A DNA stretch of 64,000 nucleotides, taken from Prorocentrum cordatum (Eukaryota > Sar > Dinophyceae > Prorocentrales > Prorocentraceae). The position numbers and the translations under genes are program-made. This document shows positions 54,014-64,000 of this stretch, piece after piece (positions within the stretch are counted from its first letter, which is position 1; each line of letters opens with the position of its first letter). The DNA is taken from assembly GCA_963575745.1 (NCBI GenBank), contig CAUYUJ010013991.1:329501-393500 (forward strand). Direction: 5' to 3'. Under the pieces are notes generated by a model. That model worked only from the letters and a program-made list of their open reading frames with translations. It was not told the DNA's origin and searched no databases.

Positions 54014-55450
54014 GTGCGGACAAGGAGCCTCGACATGGACATGGTCATCATTATTCGTTCCGGGTGTCTCCGACCTCGTCCTCTGCGACTCCGCCTCCAG
54101 CATCCGACGCCCCACTCCCACCTCCACCAATCGACCTCCAGCGCCCACCATCCACATGTCTACCTCCATCTGTCGACTCCCAGGCCCCTCCAACCCAGCA
54201 TTCCGACCAGCAGCCTCCAATATCCGACATCCCACTCTCATCTCCACCCTCTTGGCATGAATTTACATCCGCAGCCGGAGCAGCATCTACAATTGCAACA
54301 GCAGCGACTACCTCAATCCAGCACCGGCGGCGGACGAGGACGATACAGCCACGCAGAAGGTGACGCACCGTGGGACTTGCGACCAACGCGCTCTCTCCAC
54401 CAGCAGCCGACGCTGGACACACATTATCCGACGGCGACAACCACAACACCAGCCTACCGACAGACCACGACCACGACTCCACGACGCAGCAACGATGATA
54501 GGAACTTCACGGTCATACACAAAAACGCCCGGAGTTTCACTACCGACACAGCGATCGATCTTCTCTTGCAGGAGCTTTCCGACGCACGATGGGACGTCGT
54601 GGCGCTCAGTGAAACATGGCGGACAGAAAAAAGAGAGTTCTGGGTCACGGAGCCTGGCGCGCACATATTCGCAGTTTCTGGGCATGACAGTCCGACGCGA
54701 GGTGCATTCTTTGTTCATAAACGACATGCGCGACACATACGAAGCTTCAAAGCAGTTAACGAGCGGGTCGCCTGCATCGACGTCGACTTCCCGCATCGCC
54801 TGCTCCGAATCGTCGCGGCTTACTTCCCACATGGAGGATGCAGTGACCAACGCGTGCAATGCATGTACGACGTACTTGCAGAAATACACGCTGATGCCCA
54901 CCAACAGCACCGGACGACCATCGTCACAGGAGACTTCAACGCACGAGTTGGTAAACGGAGCGACGACGACGACGATTCCAGCGCTAGCAGGGCAGAGAAG
55001 CGCACTATTGGCAACCACGGGCAGAGCGGGTACAACCAGCGCGGCACCTGGCTACGATCGTGGGCGTGCGTGCGCAAATTCACAATCACAAACACGATGT
55101 TTTACAAGCATTTCGACAGCGTGTTCACGTGCACGAGCGCTGGCACCAACCACAAGCAAACGCAGATCGACTACATTCTGATGGATCAGCAGGCCCGGTA
55201 TTTGGTCCTGGATTCGTTTGCAACGACGTGCCCCGACCTCGGCTCCGACCACCAAGCCGTGCACCTCCGACTAGCACTGGACGACGCGACACCACGAACA
55301 CGACGACGAAAACGACGACAGACTCGCACGCACCGGGGGCCCCCCCGACCGAACGACCCCGTTTTCCAGCACCATCTGAAGAGACAACTCACTACCATCA
55401 TCCCGCCAAGTGGTCCCCGAGACACCGTTGCACACACCGAAAAGCACTAG
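54014..55450 (+). pseudogene. LINE AP-endonuclease domain
   Basis: After a low-complexity Pro/His/Ser start, the domain begins near 54509 (NFTVIHKNARSF). It shows VVALSETWRTEKREF (catalytic Glu), VTGDFNARVG (about 54922-54951), QTQIDYILMDQQ and DLGSDHQAVHLRLA (about 55235), the hallmark blocks of the EEP/APE family that nicks target DNA. After this the frame reads Arg/Pro-rich sequence and stops at TAG 55448-55450. The true linker continues in another frame (SKRILRAHRDIKRAQRQVIL, SSKKKELIPAMTTAKGSDET), so an indel lies between about 55264 and 55440. The N-terminal part of the frame before 54480 may be noise. Confidence 0.8.
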
Positions 55451-56930
55451 TAGCAGCCCAGAGAGACTACCAGCAACATCAAGACCAAGAACAACATCTT
55501 CAACAAAGCGCAGCTAGCAACGACGACGCGGCAAAGCAACACCTGCACGCACTTACTACGCAACGCAGAAACACACCGTACGCCGACACAACCACCCGAA
55601 CAGCTCTCAGCAAACGTATTCTACGTGCGCACCGGGACATCAAAAGGGCTCAACGGCAGGTGATATTGAACGACATCATCGTTAGTTTCCGCGGCCTGAA
55701 CAAGATCTCCGGGATCAAGTCCAGCAAGAAGAAGGAGCTCATACCGGCCATGACAACAGCAAAGGGCTCCGACGAGACGGACCGACAGGGAATTGCAAAC
55801 GTCTTCGCGGACTTCTATGAGAAGCTGCACCGACGCCCTGAAAGCACTACTTCGCCTACGCCCAACAGCTCCCCAGACGCCCAAGAAGAATCAGCAAAGT
55901 GACTTCGACAGAGTATTCCACCATTCACCTGCGGGGAGTTGCGCCAAGCAGCGAAGCATCTCAAAAACGGCATGCGCAAAGACACGGCTGGGCTCACCGC
56001 AGAGCTGCTGAAAGCAGGGGGGGCGCGATCGCGAACCATTTGTTGGTGCTCTTCGACGACACTATAGCACTTGAGCAGTCACCGCCGGAACAGTGGAGAC
56101 ACACCACCATCAGCGTAATCCATAAGTCCGGATACCCGCAATTACCAAGCAACTACAGACCCATCGCCATCATACCGCTACTATACAAACTCATGTCCCG
56201 ACTGCTTTGCAACCGACTTGACACGCTCTTCGACGCACAGCAATCGCCTGGCCAAGCTGGCTTCCGCGAGGGCTCAAGCGCAGAGGATCACCTCTTCACT
56301 GCAACTATACTTTGCGAGCAGTCCTACGAATGGCAGCTCCCGCTCTGGACGGCTGCTGCCGTTTTCAAGAAGGCTTTCGACTGCGTCGACCATCTGTGTT
56401 TGTGGGGGGCCCTGAGGAAACGAGATGTGCCAGAACCCTACACCACCATGCTGCAGAATTTCTACAGCGATCAAAGAGCCACGGTAAATACCGACGTCAG
56501 AAGCAGACAATTCAACATTGAGCGCGGCGTCAAGCAAGGGGGCCCGCTGAGCTCATATTTGTCCAACGCGCTACTCGAGCAAATCTTCCGGAACATTAAA
56601 CCGACTTGGGCGCGAAAGGGCTTCGGCATACAATTGGGAAGTGCCCAGGCGACGCGCTTGACCAACTTGAGATTTGCTGACGACGTACTTCCCTTAGCAC
56701 CCAATCTACGACAATTCAAGCGCATCTTGCGGGACCTCAAACACGAAGCACCGAAGTGTGGACTTACACTGCGCCCCGGCAAAACGAAAATCCCCACAAA
56801 TGTGAGCAGGCGACAGGGGCGATGCATTACGCACGTGGACATCGACGGCGACAAGGTCGAAATCCTCAGCGCCGAGGAAAGCGCGAAATACCTGGGCCGC
56901 AAGCTGACGCTGCACGACTTCCACGGCGAT
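55440..56930 (+). pseudogene. LINE reverse transcriptase, inactivated
   Basis: The linker frame passes an in-frame TGA (55900-55902), then IPPFTCGELRQAAKHLKNGM and AGLTAELLKAGG. A shift at the G run near 56018 leads to HTTISVIHKSGYPQLPSNYR, PIAIIPLLYKLMSRLLCNRL, SPGQAGFREGSSAEDHLF, GVKQGGPLSSYLSNALLEQI, LRFADDVLPLAP and AKYLGRKLTLHDFHG. Motif A reads AAVFKKAFDCVDH: Val (codon 56361-56363) where the catalytic Asp is expected, so activity is lost there too. The Tyr/Phe-Ala-Asp-Asp motif is intact. The RNase H or C-terminal zinc region is absent because the element ends at about 56930. Confidence 0.85.
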
Positions 56931-57880
56931 ACTTGGGCTTGTTGGGGCCATCTCGGGAGGCCTCCTGGGCCTTTTTGTGCGACGGCGCTAAAATTTAGCA
57001 TCTGCACAAACTTGGTTGGGCGACGGACTGCATTGTTTACTCGGCGACCAGAAATTAGCATGAGGAAATAATCGGAGCCATTCGGTGGAGGCAGTGTTTG
57101 GCGCATATTGAGCGTTGTTGGAGGCGGAGCTCGACCAAACCATCGGACCATGTATTCCCCGAGTCTCGCCTCGACACCTTCGGGGAACACTTGGGGGGGA
57201 AAAGAGATGGAAAAGGAGAGGGGGGAAACAGCAGGAGGGAACGGGACATGTTTGAAAGCTTTTTGGGTTTTTTTTGGGTTCTGGGTGTTTTGTTGGAACT
57301 TCCTGTGGACCTTTTGAATGCTTCTCGGGAGGCCTCCTTGGCCTTTTGGGGGGCCTCCGGGGGCTCTTTGAGGGAGTCGTTGGTCGTCTTAGAGCGTTCT
57401 TGGCCCATTTGACGCCGTCCGACACCGTCTTTGAGGCCTCCCGGAACCGATTTCCGGCCTTCATGGGCCGTGTCAGGGCGGTTTTCGAGGCAGCGTAGGC
57501 GTCTTGGAGGCCTCTTCGGCCGTCGGGGCCCTCTTGGGCCCCCTTGGGGGCTTCTTGAGCTGTCATGGGGACATTTTGAAAGGCTCCTGGGCGATCTTGG
57601 CGTCTTGGAGGCTTCTTGGACGAACTGGAGGCATCTTGGACTCTCTCGGGCCGTCTTGGAGGCCATCTTGGACCATCTTGGGCGGACTTGGAGGCTTTTT
57701 TGGAGGCCATCTTGAGCCGTCTTGGGGGATTTCTTTGGGGTTGAGCTCCTGGAGCTCCCTTTCGGGTGGCCGGCGGGACGGGCCGCCAGGGGGAGTTCTT
57801 GTGGAAAAAACCAAAACCAAAAACGGAAGATCCGTAACAATTTTGCCCACAGCCCTGGTGGTTTGCCCAAGACCATCCTT
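56931..57880. repeat. CCAAGA-family block (reverse orientation)
   Basis: cttggaggcc, cttgggcc and gtcttgg words (56940-57740) with a unique middle (57000-57240). The block directly replaces the 3' part of the LINE. Confidence 0.65.
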
Positions 57881-58033
57881 GTTCGTGAGAGAGAGAGAGA
57901 GAGAGAGAGAACCACTCTTTCTCGCTCTCCCTCCTTCAAACTCGGTGGCCCACTCTTTCTCCGTTATCCCTCTCTCTTTGTCGCTGTCTCTCCTCTCTCT
58001 CTCTCTTTTTCTCTCTTTCTCTCTTTCTCTCTT

Positions 58034-58073
<40 letters not shown>

Positions 58074-58077
58074 CCTC

Positions 58078-58110
<33 letters not shown>

Positions 58111-58115
58111 TTTAT

Positions 58116-58172
<57 letters not shown>

Positions 58173-58200
58173 CCCTCTGTTTCTCTCTCTCTCTCTCTCG
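57881..58200. repeat. GA, TCTC and TA microsatellites
   Basis: ga repeats at 57886-57910, tctctc runs at 57965-58110, tatata at 58112-58168, then tctc again to 58200. Confidence 0.9.
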
Positions 58201-58325
58201 CCCTCATCCTGCCCCCGCTCCTCCTCCTACTGGGGGCGCAGAAAACTTGGCCAGGCGTTGGTTTTTCTGGTTGTTCTGGTCTGGGAGCTCAGAAAACCTG
58301 GCAAGGCGTTTGTGTTTCTGTTTTT
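58201..58325. repeat. Host repeat with GGAGCTCAGAAAACCTGG
   Basis: Two units of about 50 bp containing TCAGAAAAC, TGGCCAGGCGTTGG and TTTTTCTGG. The run is interrupted by element copy 2 and resumes at 59530. Confidence 0.75.
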
Positions 58326-58445
58326 ACCTAACAGCTTTTGCTGATAGGTTTCTAGTGGTTTCAAAAGAGAGCATCATGACTCCTCAGGGGGGTCGGGGCG
58401 GGACCCCGGGCGGCTGCCGTCGAAGCCCAACTGGGACATCCTCGC

Positions 58446-58935
58446 AACATCGCTCTTGGCGCTGCTAGAACTCCATTCCCGGCGTACATTTTGGATGCCC
58501 GGAGCCAACTGTAGGCCACTTCGTGGTCTTCGAGTTCCCAGAACTCCATTCCCGGCGTACATATTGGATGCCCGGAGCCACTTGTAGGCCACTTCGTGGT
58601 CTTCGAGTTCCCAGAATTCCATTTCCGGGATACATTTTGGATGCCCGGAGCCAACTGTAGGCCACTTCGTAGTCTTCGAGTTTCCAGAACTCCATTCCCG
58701 GGCCACATTTTGGATGCCCGGAGCCAACTGTAGGCCATTTCGTGTTCTTCGAGCTCCCAGAACTCATTCCCGGGCCACATTCTGAATGCCCGGAGCCAAT
58801 TGTAGGCCACTTCGTGCTCTTCCACTTCCCAGAACTCACCTCCTGGGTATGATTTTGAATGCCCGGAGCCAACTGTACTTAGGCCACTTCGTGTTTCTCT
58901 AGTTCCCAGAACTGCATTCCTGGGCAACATTTTGA
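58446..58935. repeat. 73-bp minisatellite inside element copy 2
   Basis: CTTCGTGGTCTTCGAG and variants recur at about 58519, 58592, 58665, 58738, 58810 and 58887. Confidence 0.9.
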
Positions 58936-59380
58936 CTGCTGAGGCAGGCTGATGCTGCGGCCGAGGCAGGCTGAGGCTGAGGCAGGCTGAGGCCGAGGCC
59001 GAGGCTGAAGGCAGACTGAGGCTGAGGCTGAGGCAGGCTGATGCTGAGGCAAGCTGAGGCTGAGGCTGAGGCTGATGCAGGCTGAGGCTGAGGCAGGCTG
59101 AGGCTGAGGCCGAGGCTGAAGGCAGACTGAGGCTCAGGCTGAAGCAGGCCGAGGCTGAGGCTGAGGCAGGCTGAGGCTGAAGGCAGGCTGATGCTGAGGC
59201 AGGCTGAGGCTGAGGCTGAGGCTGATGCAGGCTGAGGCTGAGGCAGGCTGAGGCTGAGGCCGAGGCTGAAGGCAGACTGAGGCTGAGGCTGAAGCAGGCT
59301 GAGGCTGAGGCTGAGGCAGGCTGAGGCTGAGGCAGGCTGAGGCTGAGGCTGAGGCAGGCTGAGGCTGAGGCTGTGACTGC
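58936..59380. repeat. GGCTGA hexamer array
   Basis: aggctgaggc and aggcaggctg words with an inner higher-order period of about 130-170 bp (GATGCAGGCTGAGGCTGAGG at about 59072 and 59223). Confidence 0.9.
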
Positions 59381-59529
59381 GACTGCCGTTGCCACTGCGA
59401 CTGTCATCGCGAATGCGACTACGACTGCGAGAACAGCAGAATTCTACAACTGGATTCTCATCTGAATCTTAAGGGGAAATCTTCCAGATATGCTCCTACA
59501 CATCGCTGTTAGGTTGCTTTGCCGGGATA

Positions 59530-59831
59530 TTTTTTTTCTGGTCTGAGAGCTCAGAAAACTTGGCCCAGCGTTGGTTTTCTGGTTTTTCGGGTTTGGGGGC
59601 TCAGAAAACCTGGCCAGGCGTTTTTCCCAACCATCCTGTGGTGTTGGGTCCTCGTTTTGAAGAGACGGTGCCCCGCGTCTCCTCTCCACTCCTCTCCTTT
59701 CCTCTCCTCTCCTCGCCTCTCCTCTCCTCTCCTCTCCTCTCCTCTCCTCTCCTCTCCTCTCCTCTCCTCTCCTTCCTTCCTCCTCCTCCGCCTCCTCCCC
59801 CCTCCCCCTTCCCTCCTCCCATTATCACGGC
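59530..59831. repeat. Host repeat, hairpin leader and CTCTC tract
   Basis: GGAGCTCAGAAAAC-type units run to about 59625. CCCAACCATCCTG...GTTGGG plus TCCTCGTTTTG follows at 59626-59660, then about 100 bp of ctcctctcct repeats. The same leader stands before the 102-bp satellite at 61688. Confidence 0.75.
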
Positions 59832-61050
59832 GCACCCCTCACGCGTTTCGTGGCCCCATAGGGGGCTCCACCGAAGGGCCCAGTGGCTGCGGGCGCATGG
59901 CGGCGCCGCACCCATTTCAGCACACCCCTCACACGTTTCGTGGCCCCATAGGGAGCTCCACCGAGGGCGACCAAGGCCTGCGGCCTTACGGCGTGTCGTC
60001 GGTACGTGCTGCTTTTGCACCCTGGTCGTGGTGCTCTTGCGTTTGCACTGCTATTCTTATGTTTTTGGCATCCTCGGTTGTTTGTTTCTGCATGGACGGC
60101 GCAGCATCCATGCACGGGACCAACCACCCCTCACACGTTTCGTCGGCCCATCGGAGACTCCACGAACGGCCCAGGGCTGCGGGCGCCATGGCGGGCCGCA
60201 CCATTTAGGCACACCCTCACACGTTGCGTGGCCCATAGGGAGCTCCACCGACAGCCCCCAGTGGCTGCGGGGCATGGACCGGCGGCGCACCATTCGGCAC
60301 ACCCCTCACACGTTTCGTGGCCCCATAGGGAGCTCCACCGAAGGCCCCAGTGGCCGCGGGCGCATGGCGGCGCCGCACACATTTCGGCACACCCCTCACA
60401 CGTTTCGTGGCCCCATAGGGAGCTCCACCGAAGGCCCCAGTGGGTGCGGGCGCATGGCGGCGCCGCACTCATTTCGGCACACCCCTCACACGTTTCGTGG
60501 CCCCATGGGGAGCTCCACAGAAGGCCCCAGTGGCTGCGGGCGCATGGAGGCGCCGCACCCATTTCGGCACACCCCTCACACGTTTCGTGGCCCCATAGGG
60601 AGCTCCACCGAAGGCCCCAGCGGCTGCGGGCGCATGGCGGCGGCGCACCCATGTCGGCACACCCTTCACACGTTTCGTGGCCCCATAGGGAGCTCCACCG
60701 AAGGCCCCAGTGGCTGCGGGCGCATGGCGGCGCCGCACCGATTTCGGCACACCCCTCACACGTTTCGTGGCCCCATAGGGAGCTCCACCGAAGGCCCCAG
60801 TGGCTGCGGGCGCATGGCGGCGCCGCACCGATTTCGGCACACCCCTCACACGTTTCGTGGCCCCATAGGGAGCTCCACCGAAGGCCCCAGTGGCTGCGTC
60901 CGCATGGCGGCGCCGCGCCCATTTCGGCACACCCCTCACACGTTTCGTGGCCCCATAGGGAGCTCCACCGAAAGCCCCAATGCTACCGCCCTCATGCGTC
61001 CCGCACGCCCAGGACAGCGTTTCGTGGCACGTTTTTCGTGGCCCCATAAG
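59832..61050. repeat. 90-bp satellite array
   Basis: The unit has ACCCCTCACACGTTTCGTGG, CCCCATAGGGAGCTCCACCG and AAGGCCCCAGTGGCTGCGGG. Eight units are in exact 90-bp register from 60301 to 61000, with diverged units at 59832, 59925, 60126 and 60210. A unique 130-bp stretch (59990-60120) interrupts it. Since 90 bp is 30 codons, both strands stay open for hundreds of codons; this is not evidence for a protein. Confidence 0.95.
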
Positions 61051-61530
61051 GAGCCCCACCGAAAGCGGCACCCACAAAGCGTTATTCACAATTGCATATG
61101 GTTGGGTCCGTCGCCAGGATATTGTGTATCTTTTTATTTTTTGTCTGGGAGCTAAGAAAACATGGCCAGACGTTTTTTTTTTCTTCGTTGTCTGGTCTGG
61201 GAGCTTAGAAAACTTGGCCAGGCGTTGGTTTTTATTGCTTGTCTGGTTTGGGAGCCCACGAAACTTAGCCTGGAGGTTGGGGGCCTGCGAACTGATGCCG
61301 CCAGACCAGAGAGAAAGAATTATCAAACAAAAACAAAAAAGCAAAACAAAAAACGCTTGGCCGGGTTTTGTGAGCCCTCGGACCAGACAAGCCAGAAAAA
61401 ACCAACGCCTAGCCAGGTTCGGTGGGCTCCCAAACCAGAATAACCAGAAACCCCAACGCTTGGCCAGGTTTTGGGAGCCCCCCAGACCAGAAAAACCTGA
61501 CAAAACAACGCCTGGCCGTGATGTTTTCCA
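61051..61530. repeat. Inverted pair of GGAGCTCAGAAAAC host arrays
   Basis: 61145-61275 reads CTGGTCTGGGAGCTTAGAAA and TTGGCCAGGCG. 61350-61515 reads the reverse (CCAGGTTTTGGGAGCCCCCC, then AGACCAGAAAAACC), giving a foldback with a loop of about 80 bp. Confidence 0.7.
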
Positions 61531-61798
61531 AATGATTATTTCCAACTGGTTTCTTTTGTTTGTGAAGCTTTCCATTAGAATTCCTTTTATGGTGCTTTCC
61601 AACGGGTTCCTTTTGTTATGTTTTCCCATAGAATCCTTCTGTGAGGCTGTCCAAAGGATTCCTTGTTGTGAGGCTTTCCAATAGACTTCCCAACCCTCCT
61701 GCGTTGGGTGCTCGTTTTGGATAGAGCACTGCTCGCGCGAACCTTCCTTCCCACCCCCCCGTCCCTCTCTTCCCCCCTGCCTTCGCTCGTCGCTGCGT
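61531..61798. repeat. TTCCTTTTGTGAGGCTTTCC words and second hairpin leader
   Basis: Four to five degenerate units of about 32-35 bp (61540-61690). CCCAACCCTCCTGCGTTGGG followed by TGCTCGTTTTG (61688-61720) and a C/T-rich tract follow. Confidence 0.65.
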
Positions 61799-64000
61799 GC
61801 CAGCTGGGGGGCTGCGATCTGTGAAACCGTCGCCACTGTCGCGGCCTGCTGGGGGGCCCAGCACAGTGGGCACCCACGGCGGGTTCAAATGCGACCTCGC
61901 CATCCCTGGGGTGCTGCGATCTGTGAAACTGTCGCCACTTTCGAGGCCCGCTGGGGGGCCCAGCACAGTGGGTACCCACGACGGATGCAAATTTGACATC
62001 GTCATCCCTGGGGGGCTGCGATTTGTGAAACTGTCGTTGCGTTCGAGGCCTGCTGGGGGGCCCAGCACAGTGGGTACCCACGGCGGATTCAAATTTGACC
62101 TCGCCATCCTTGGTGGGGGCTACGATCTGTGAAATTGTCGCCACTTTCGAGGCCTGCTGGGGGGCCCAGCACAGTGGGTACACACCGCGGCCTCCAATTA
62201 GACCTCGCCATCCTTGGGGGGCTGCGATCTGTGAAACCGTCGCCACTTTCGAGGCCTGCTGGGGGGCCCAGCGCAGTGGGTACACACGGCGGGTTCAAAT
62301 TTGACCTCGCTATCCCTGGGGTGCTGCGATCTGTGAAACTGTCGCCACTTTCGAGGCCTGCTGGGGGGCCCAGCACAGTGGGTACACCCCGCGGATTCAG
62401 ATTAGACCTTGCCATCCTGGGGGCTGCGATCTGTGAAACTGTCGCCACTTTCGAGGCCTGCTGGGGGGGGCCCAGCACAGTGGGTACCCACGGCGGGTTC
62501 AAATTAGACCTCGCCATCCCTGGGGGGCTGCGATCTGTGAAACTGTCGCCACTTTCGAGGCCTGCTGGGGGGGCCCAGCACAGTGGGTACCCACTGCGGA
62601 TTCAAATTTGACCTCGCCATCCCTGGGGGGCTGCGATCTGTGAAACTGCCGCCACGTTCGAGGGCTGCTGGGGGGGCCCAGCACAGTGGGCACCCACGGC
62701 GGATTCAAATTTGACATCGCCATCCTTGGGGGGCTGCGATCTGTAAAACTGTAGGCACTTTCGGGGCCTGCTGGGGGGCCCAGCACAGTGGGTGCCCACG
62801 GCGGATTCAACTGTGACCTCGCCGTCCCTGGGGGGCTGCGATCTGTGAAACTGCCGCCACTTTCGAGTCTGCTGGGGGGCCCAGCACAGTGGGTACCCAC
62901 GGCGGATTCGAATAGGACCTCGCCATCCCTGGCGGGCTGCGATTTGTGAAACTGTCGCCACTTTCGAGGCCTGCTGGGGGGCCCAGCACAGTGGGCACCC
63001 ACTGCGGATTCAAATGTGACCTCGCCGTCCCTGGGGGGCTGCGATCTGTGAAACTGTCGCCACTTTCGAGGCCTGCTGGGGGGCCCAGCACAGTGGGTAC
63101 CCACGGCGGATTCAAATTAGACCTCGCCATCCCTGGGGGGCTGCGATCTGTGAAACTGTCGCCACTTTCGAGGCCTGCTGGGGGGGCCCAGCACAGTGGG
63201 TACACACGGCGGATTCAAATTGTACCTCGCCATCCCTGGGGGGCTGCGATCTGTGAAACTGTCGCCACTTTCGAGGCCTGCTGGGGGGCCCAGCACAGTG
63301 GGTACACACGGCGGATTCAAATTGTACCTCGCCATCCCTGGGGGGCTGCGATCTGCGAAACTGTCGCCACTTTCGAGGCCTGCTGGGGGGGGCCAGCACA
63401 GTGGGTACCCACGGCGGATTCGAATAGGACCTCGCCATCCCTGGCGGGCTGCGATTTGTGAAACTGACGCCACTTTCGAGGCCTGCTGGGGGGCCCAGCG
63501 CAGTGGGTACACACGGCGGATTCAATTTGGACCTCGCTATCCCTGGGGGGTTGCGATCTGTGAAACGGTCGCCACTTTCGAGGCCTGCTGGGGGGCCCAG
63601 CACAGTGGGCACACACCGCGGATTCAAATGTGACCTCGCCATCCCTGGGGGGCGGCGATCGGTGAAACTGTCGTTGCGTTCGGAGCCTGCTGGGGGCCCC
63701 AGCACAGTGGGTACACACCGCGGACTGAAATTAAACCTCGCCATCCATGGGGGGCCGCGATCTGCGAAATTGTCCTTACTTTCGAGGCCTGCTTGGGGGC
63801 TCAACACAGTGGGTACCCACCGCTGACTGAAACTAGACCGCGCCATCCCTGGGGGGCTGCGATCTGTGAAACTGTCGCCACTTTCGAGGCCTGCTGGGGA
63901 GCCCAGCACAGTGTACACACCGCGGATTGAAATTGACCTCGCCATCCCTGGGGGGCTGCGATCTGTGAAACTGTCGCCACTTTCGAGGCCTGCTGGGGGG
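61799..64000. repeat. 102-bp satellite array, continues past the window
   Basis: About 21 units. Each has GCTGCGATCTGTGAAACTGT, CGCCACTTTCGAGGCCTGCT and CCCAGCACAGTGGGTACCCA. Starts at 61811, 61913, 62015 and 62119 show the 102-bp period. It is open in several frames because 102 is divisible by three. Confidence 0.95.

Larger units (their letters stand above)
52619..56930 (+). mobile_element. Decayed LINE (non-LTR retrotransposon)
   Basis: The order is an ORF1-like protein, a Pro-rich linker, an AP endonuclease and a reverse transcriptase, all plus-strand, as in L1/Jockey-type LINEs. It is cut off at about 56930, where CCAAGA-family repeat begins, so the C-terminal part and any 3' tail are missing. 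Frames change at about 52970, after 55264 and at about 56018, with stops at 53386 and 55900. It is not active. Confidence 0.85.
58326..59529. mobile_element. Non-autonomous TIR element with minisatellite cargo, copy 2
   Basis: The left end ACCTAACAGC (58326-58335) with hairpin partner GCTGATAGGT; the right end GCTGTTAGGT (59505-59514) plus TGCTTTGCCGGGATA. It contains six to seven 73-bp units (58446-58930), a GGCTGA array (58940-59380) and the conserved right segment shared with 5963-6131. It sits in the GGAGCTCAGAAAAC host repeat, flanked by oligo-T on both sides. Confidence 0.8.

Noticed and set aside
59560-61155. 531-residue repeat protein on the plus strand and 455-residue one on the minus strand
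   Set aside because: The 90-bp satellite keeps every frame open; the variation between units shows no codon bias by eye.
61587-63945. Many 120-280-residue frames in the final satellite
   Set aside because: Same reason: a 102-bp unit divisible by three, both strands open.
1-64000. tRNA, rRNA, snRNA or SL RNA genes; bacterial-type promoters, ribosome sites or terminators
   Set aside because: No cloverleaf-like or conserved RNA segment was found by eye, and bacterial signals are not expected in dinoflagellate nuclear DNA. A tRNAscan or Infernal run would be decisive.

Overview
This window reads as nuclear DNA of a dinoflagellate. The decisive sign is a perfect copy of the 22-nt dinoflagellate spliced leader (DinoSL) at 43897-43918, two bases before an ATG. 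Three decayed leader copies lie just ahead of other reading frames (41045, 49462, and 28215 on the minus strand). Genes trans-spliced as RNA, copied to DNA and reinserted are a known dinoflagellate habit. Low gene density, high GC, very long simple repeats and decayed Copia and LINE elements fit. I cannot name the genus.

Layout. 0-37.5 kb: every coding signal is on the minus strand. These are a shattered gene at 1.4-3.4 kb, a probable two-exon gene at 11.2-13.8 kb, a frameshifted gene at 20.0-21.4 kb, two uncharacterised genes at 22.9-24.8 kb, a Cys/His plus coiled-coil protein with a relict leader at 27.5-28.2 kb, a coiled-coil gene at 29.7-30.8 kb, a small acidic ORF at 35 kb and a stop-containing frame at 36.8-37.4 kb. 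41-57 kb: every coding signal is on the plus strand. These are an intact CACTA-like transposase gene, a gene joining a bacterial pre-toxin-like segment to a nuclease-toxin-like domain, a Copia RNase H fragment, a small membrane-protein remnant and a dead LINE. The two blocks diverge from a gene-poor, repeat-filled switch at 37.5-41.0 kb. 57-64 kb is satellite DNA.

Most of the rest is structured repeat. (1) A non-autonomous element family with ACCTAACAGC terminal inverted repeats and a minisatellite cargo has two copies, at 4541-6131 and 58326-59529; the unoccupied target of the first can be read in neighbouring host repeats. (2) A degenerate 'CCCCAAGAGGC' family is spread over the whole window and often encloses a T-rich core with TTTTCGCTTTCCG. 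(3) Short-period repeats are repeatedly arranged head to head as foldbacks, the longest being a near-palindrome of about 530 bp at 30880-31410. (4) Two satellites, 90 bp and 102 bp, each follow the same hairpin leader.

Most genes show single-base frame breaks or nonsense codons, while two leader-bearing genes on the plus strand are open over 500-700 codons. The breaks could be pseudogene decay or uncorrected read errors. No metabolic pathway or operon can be reconstructed.
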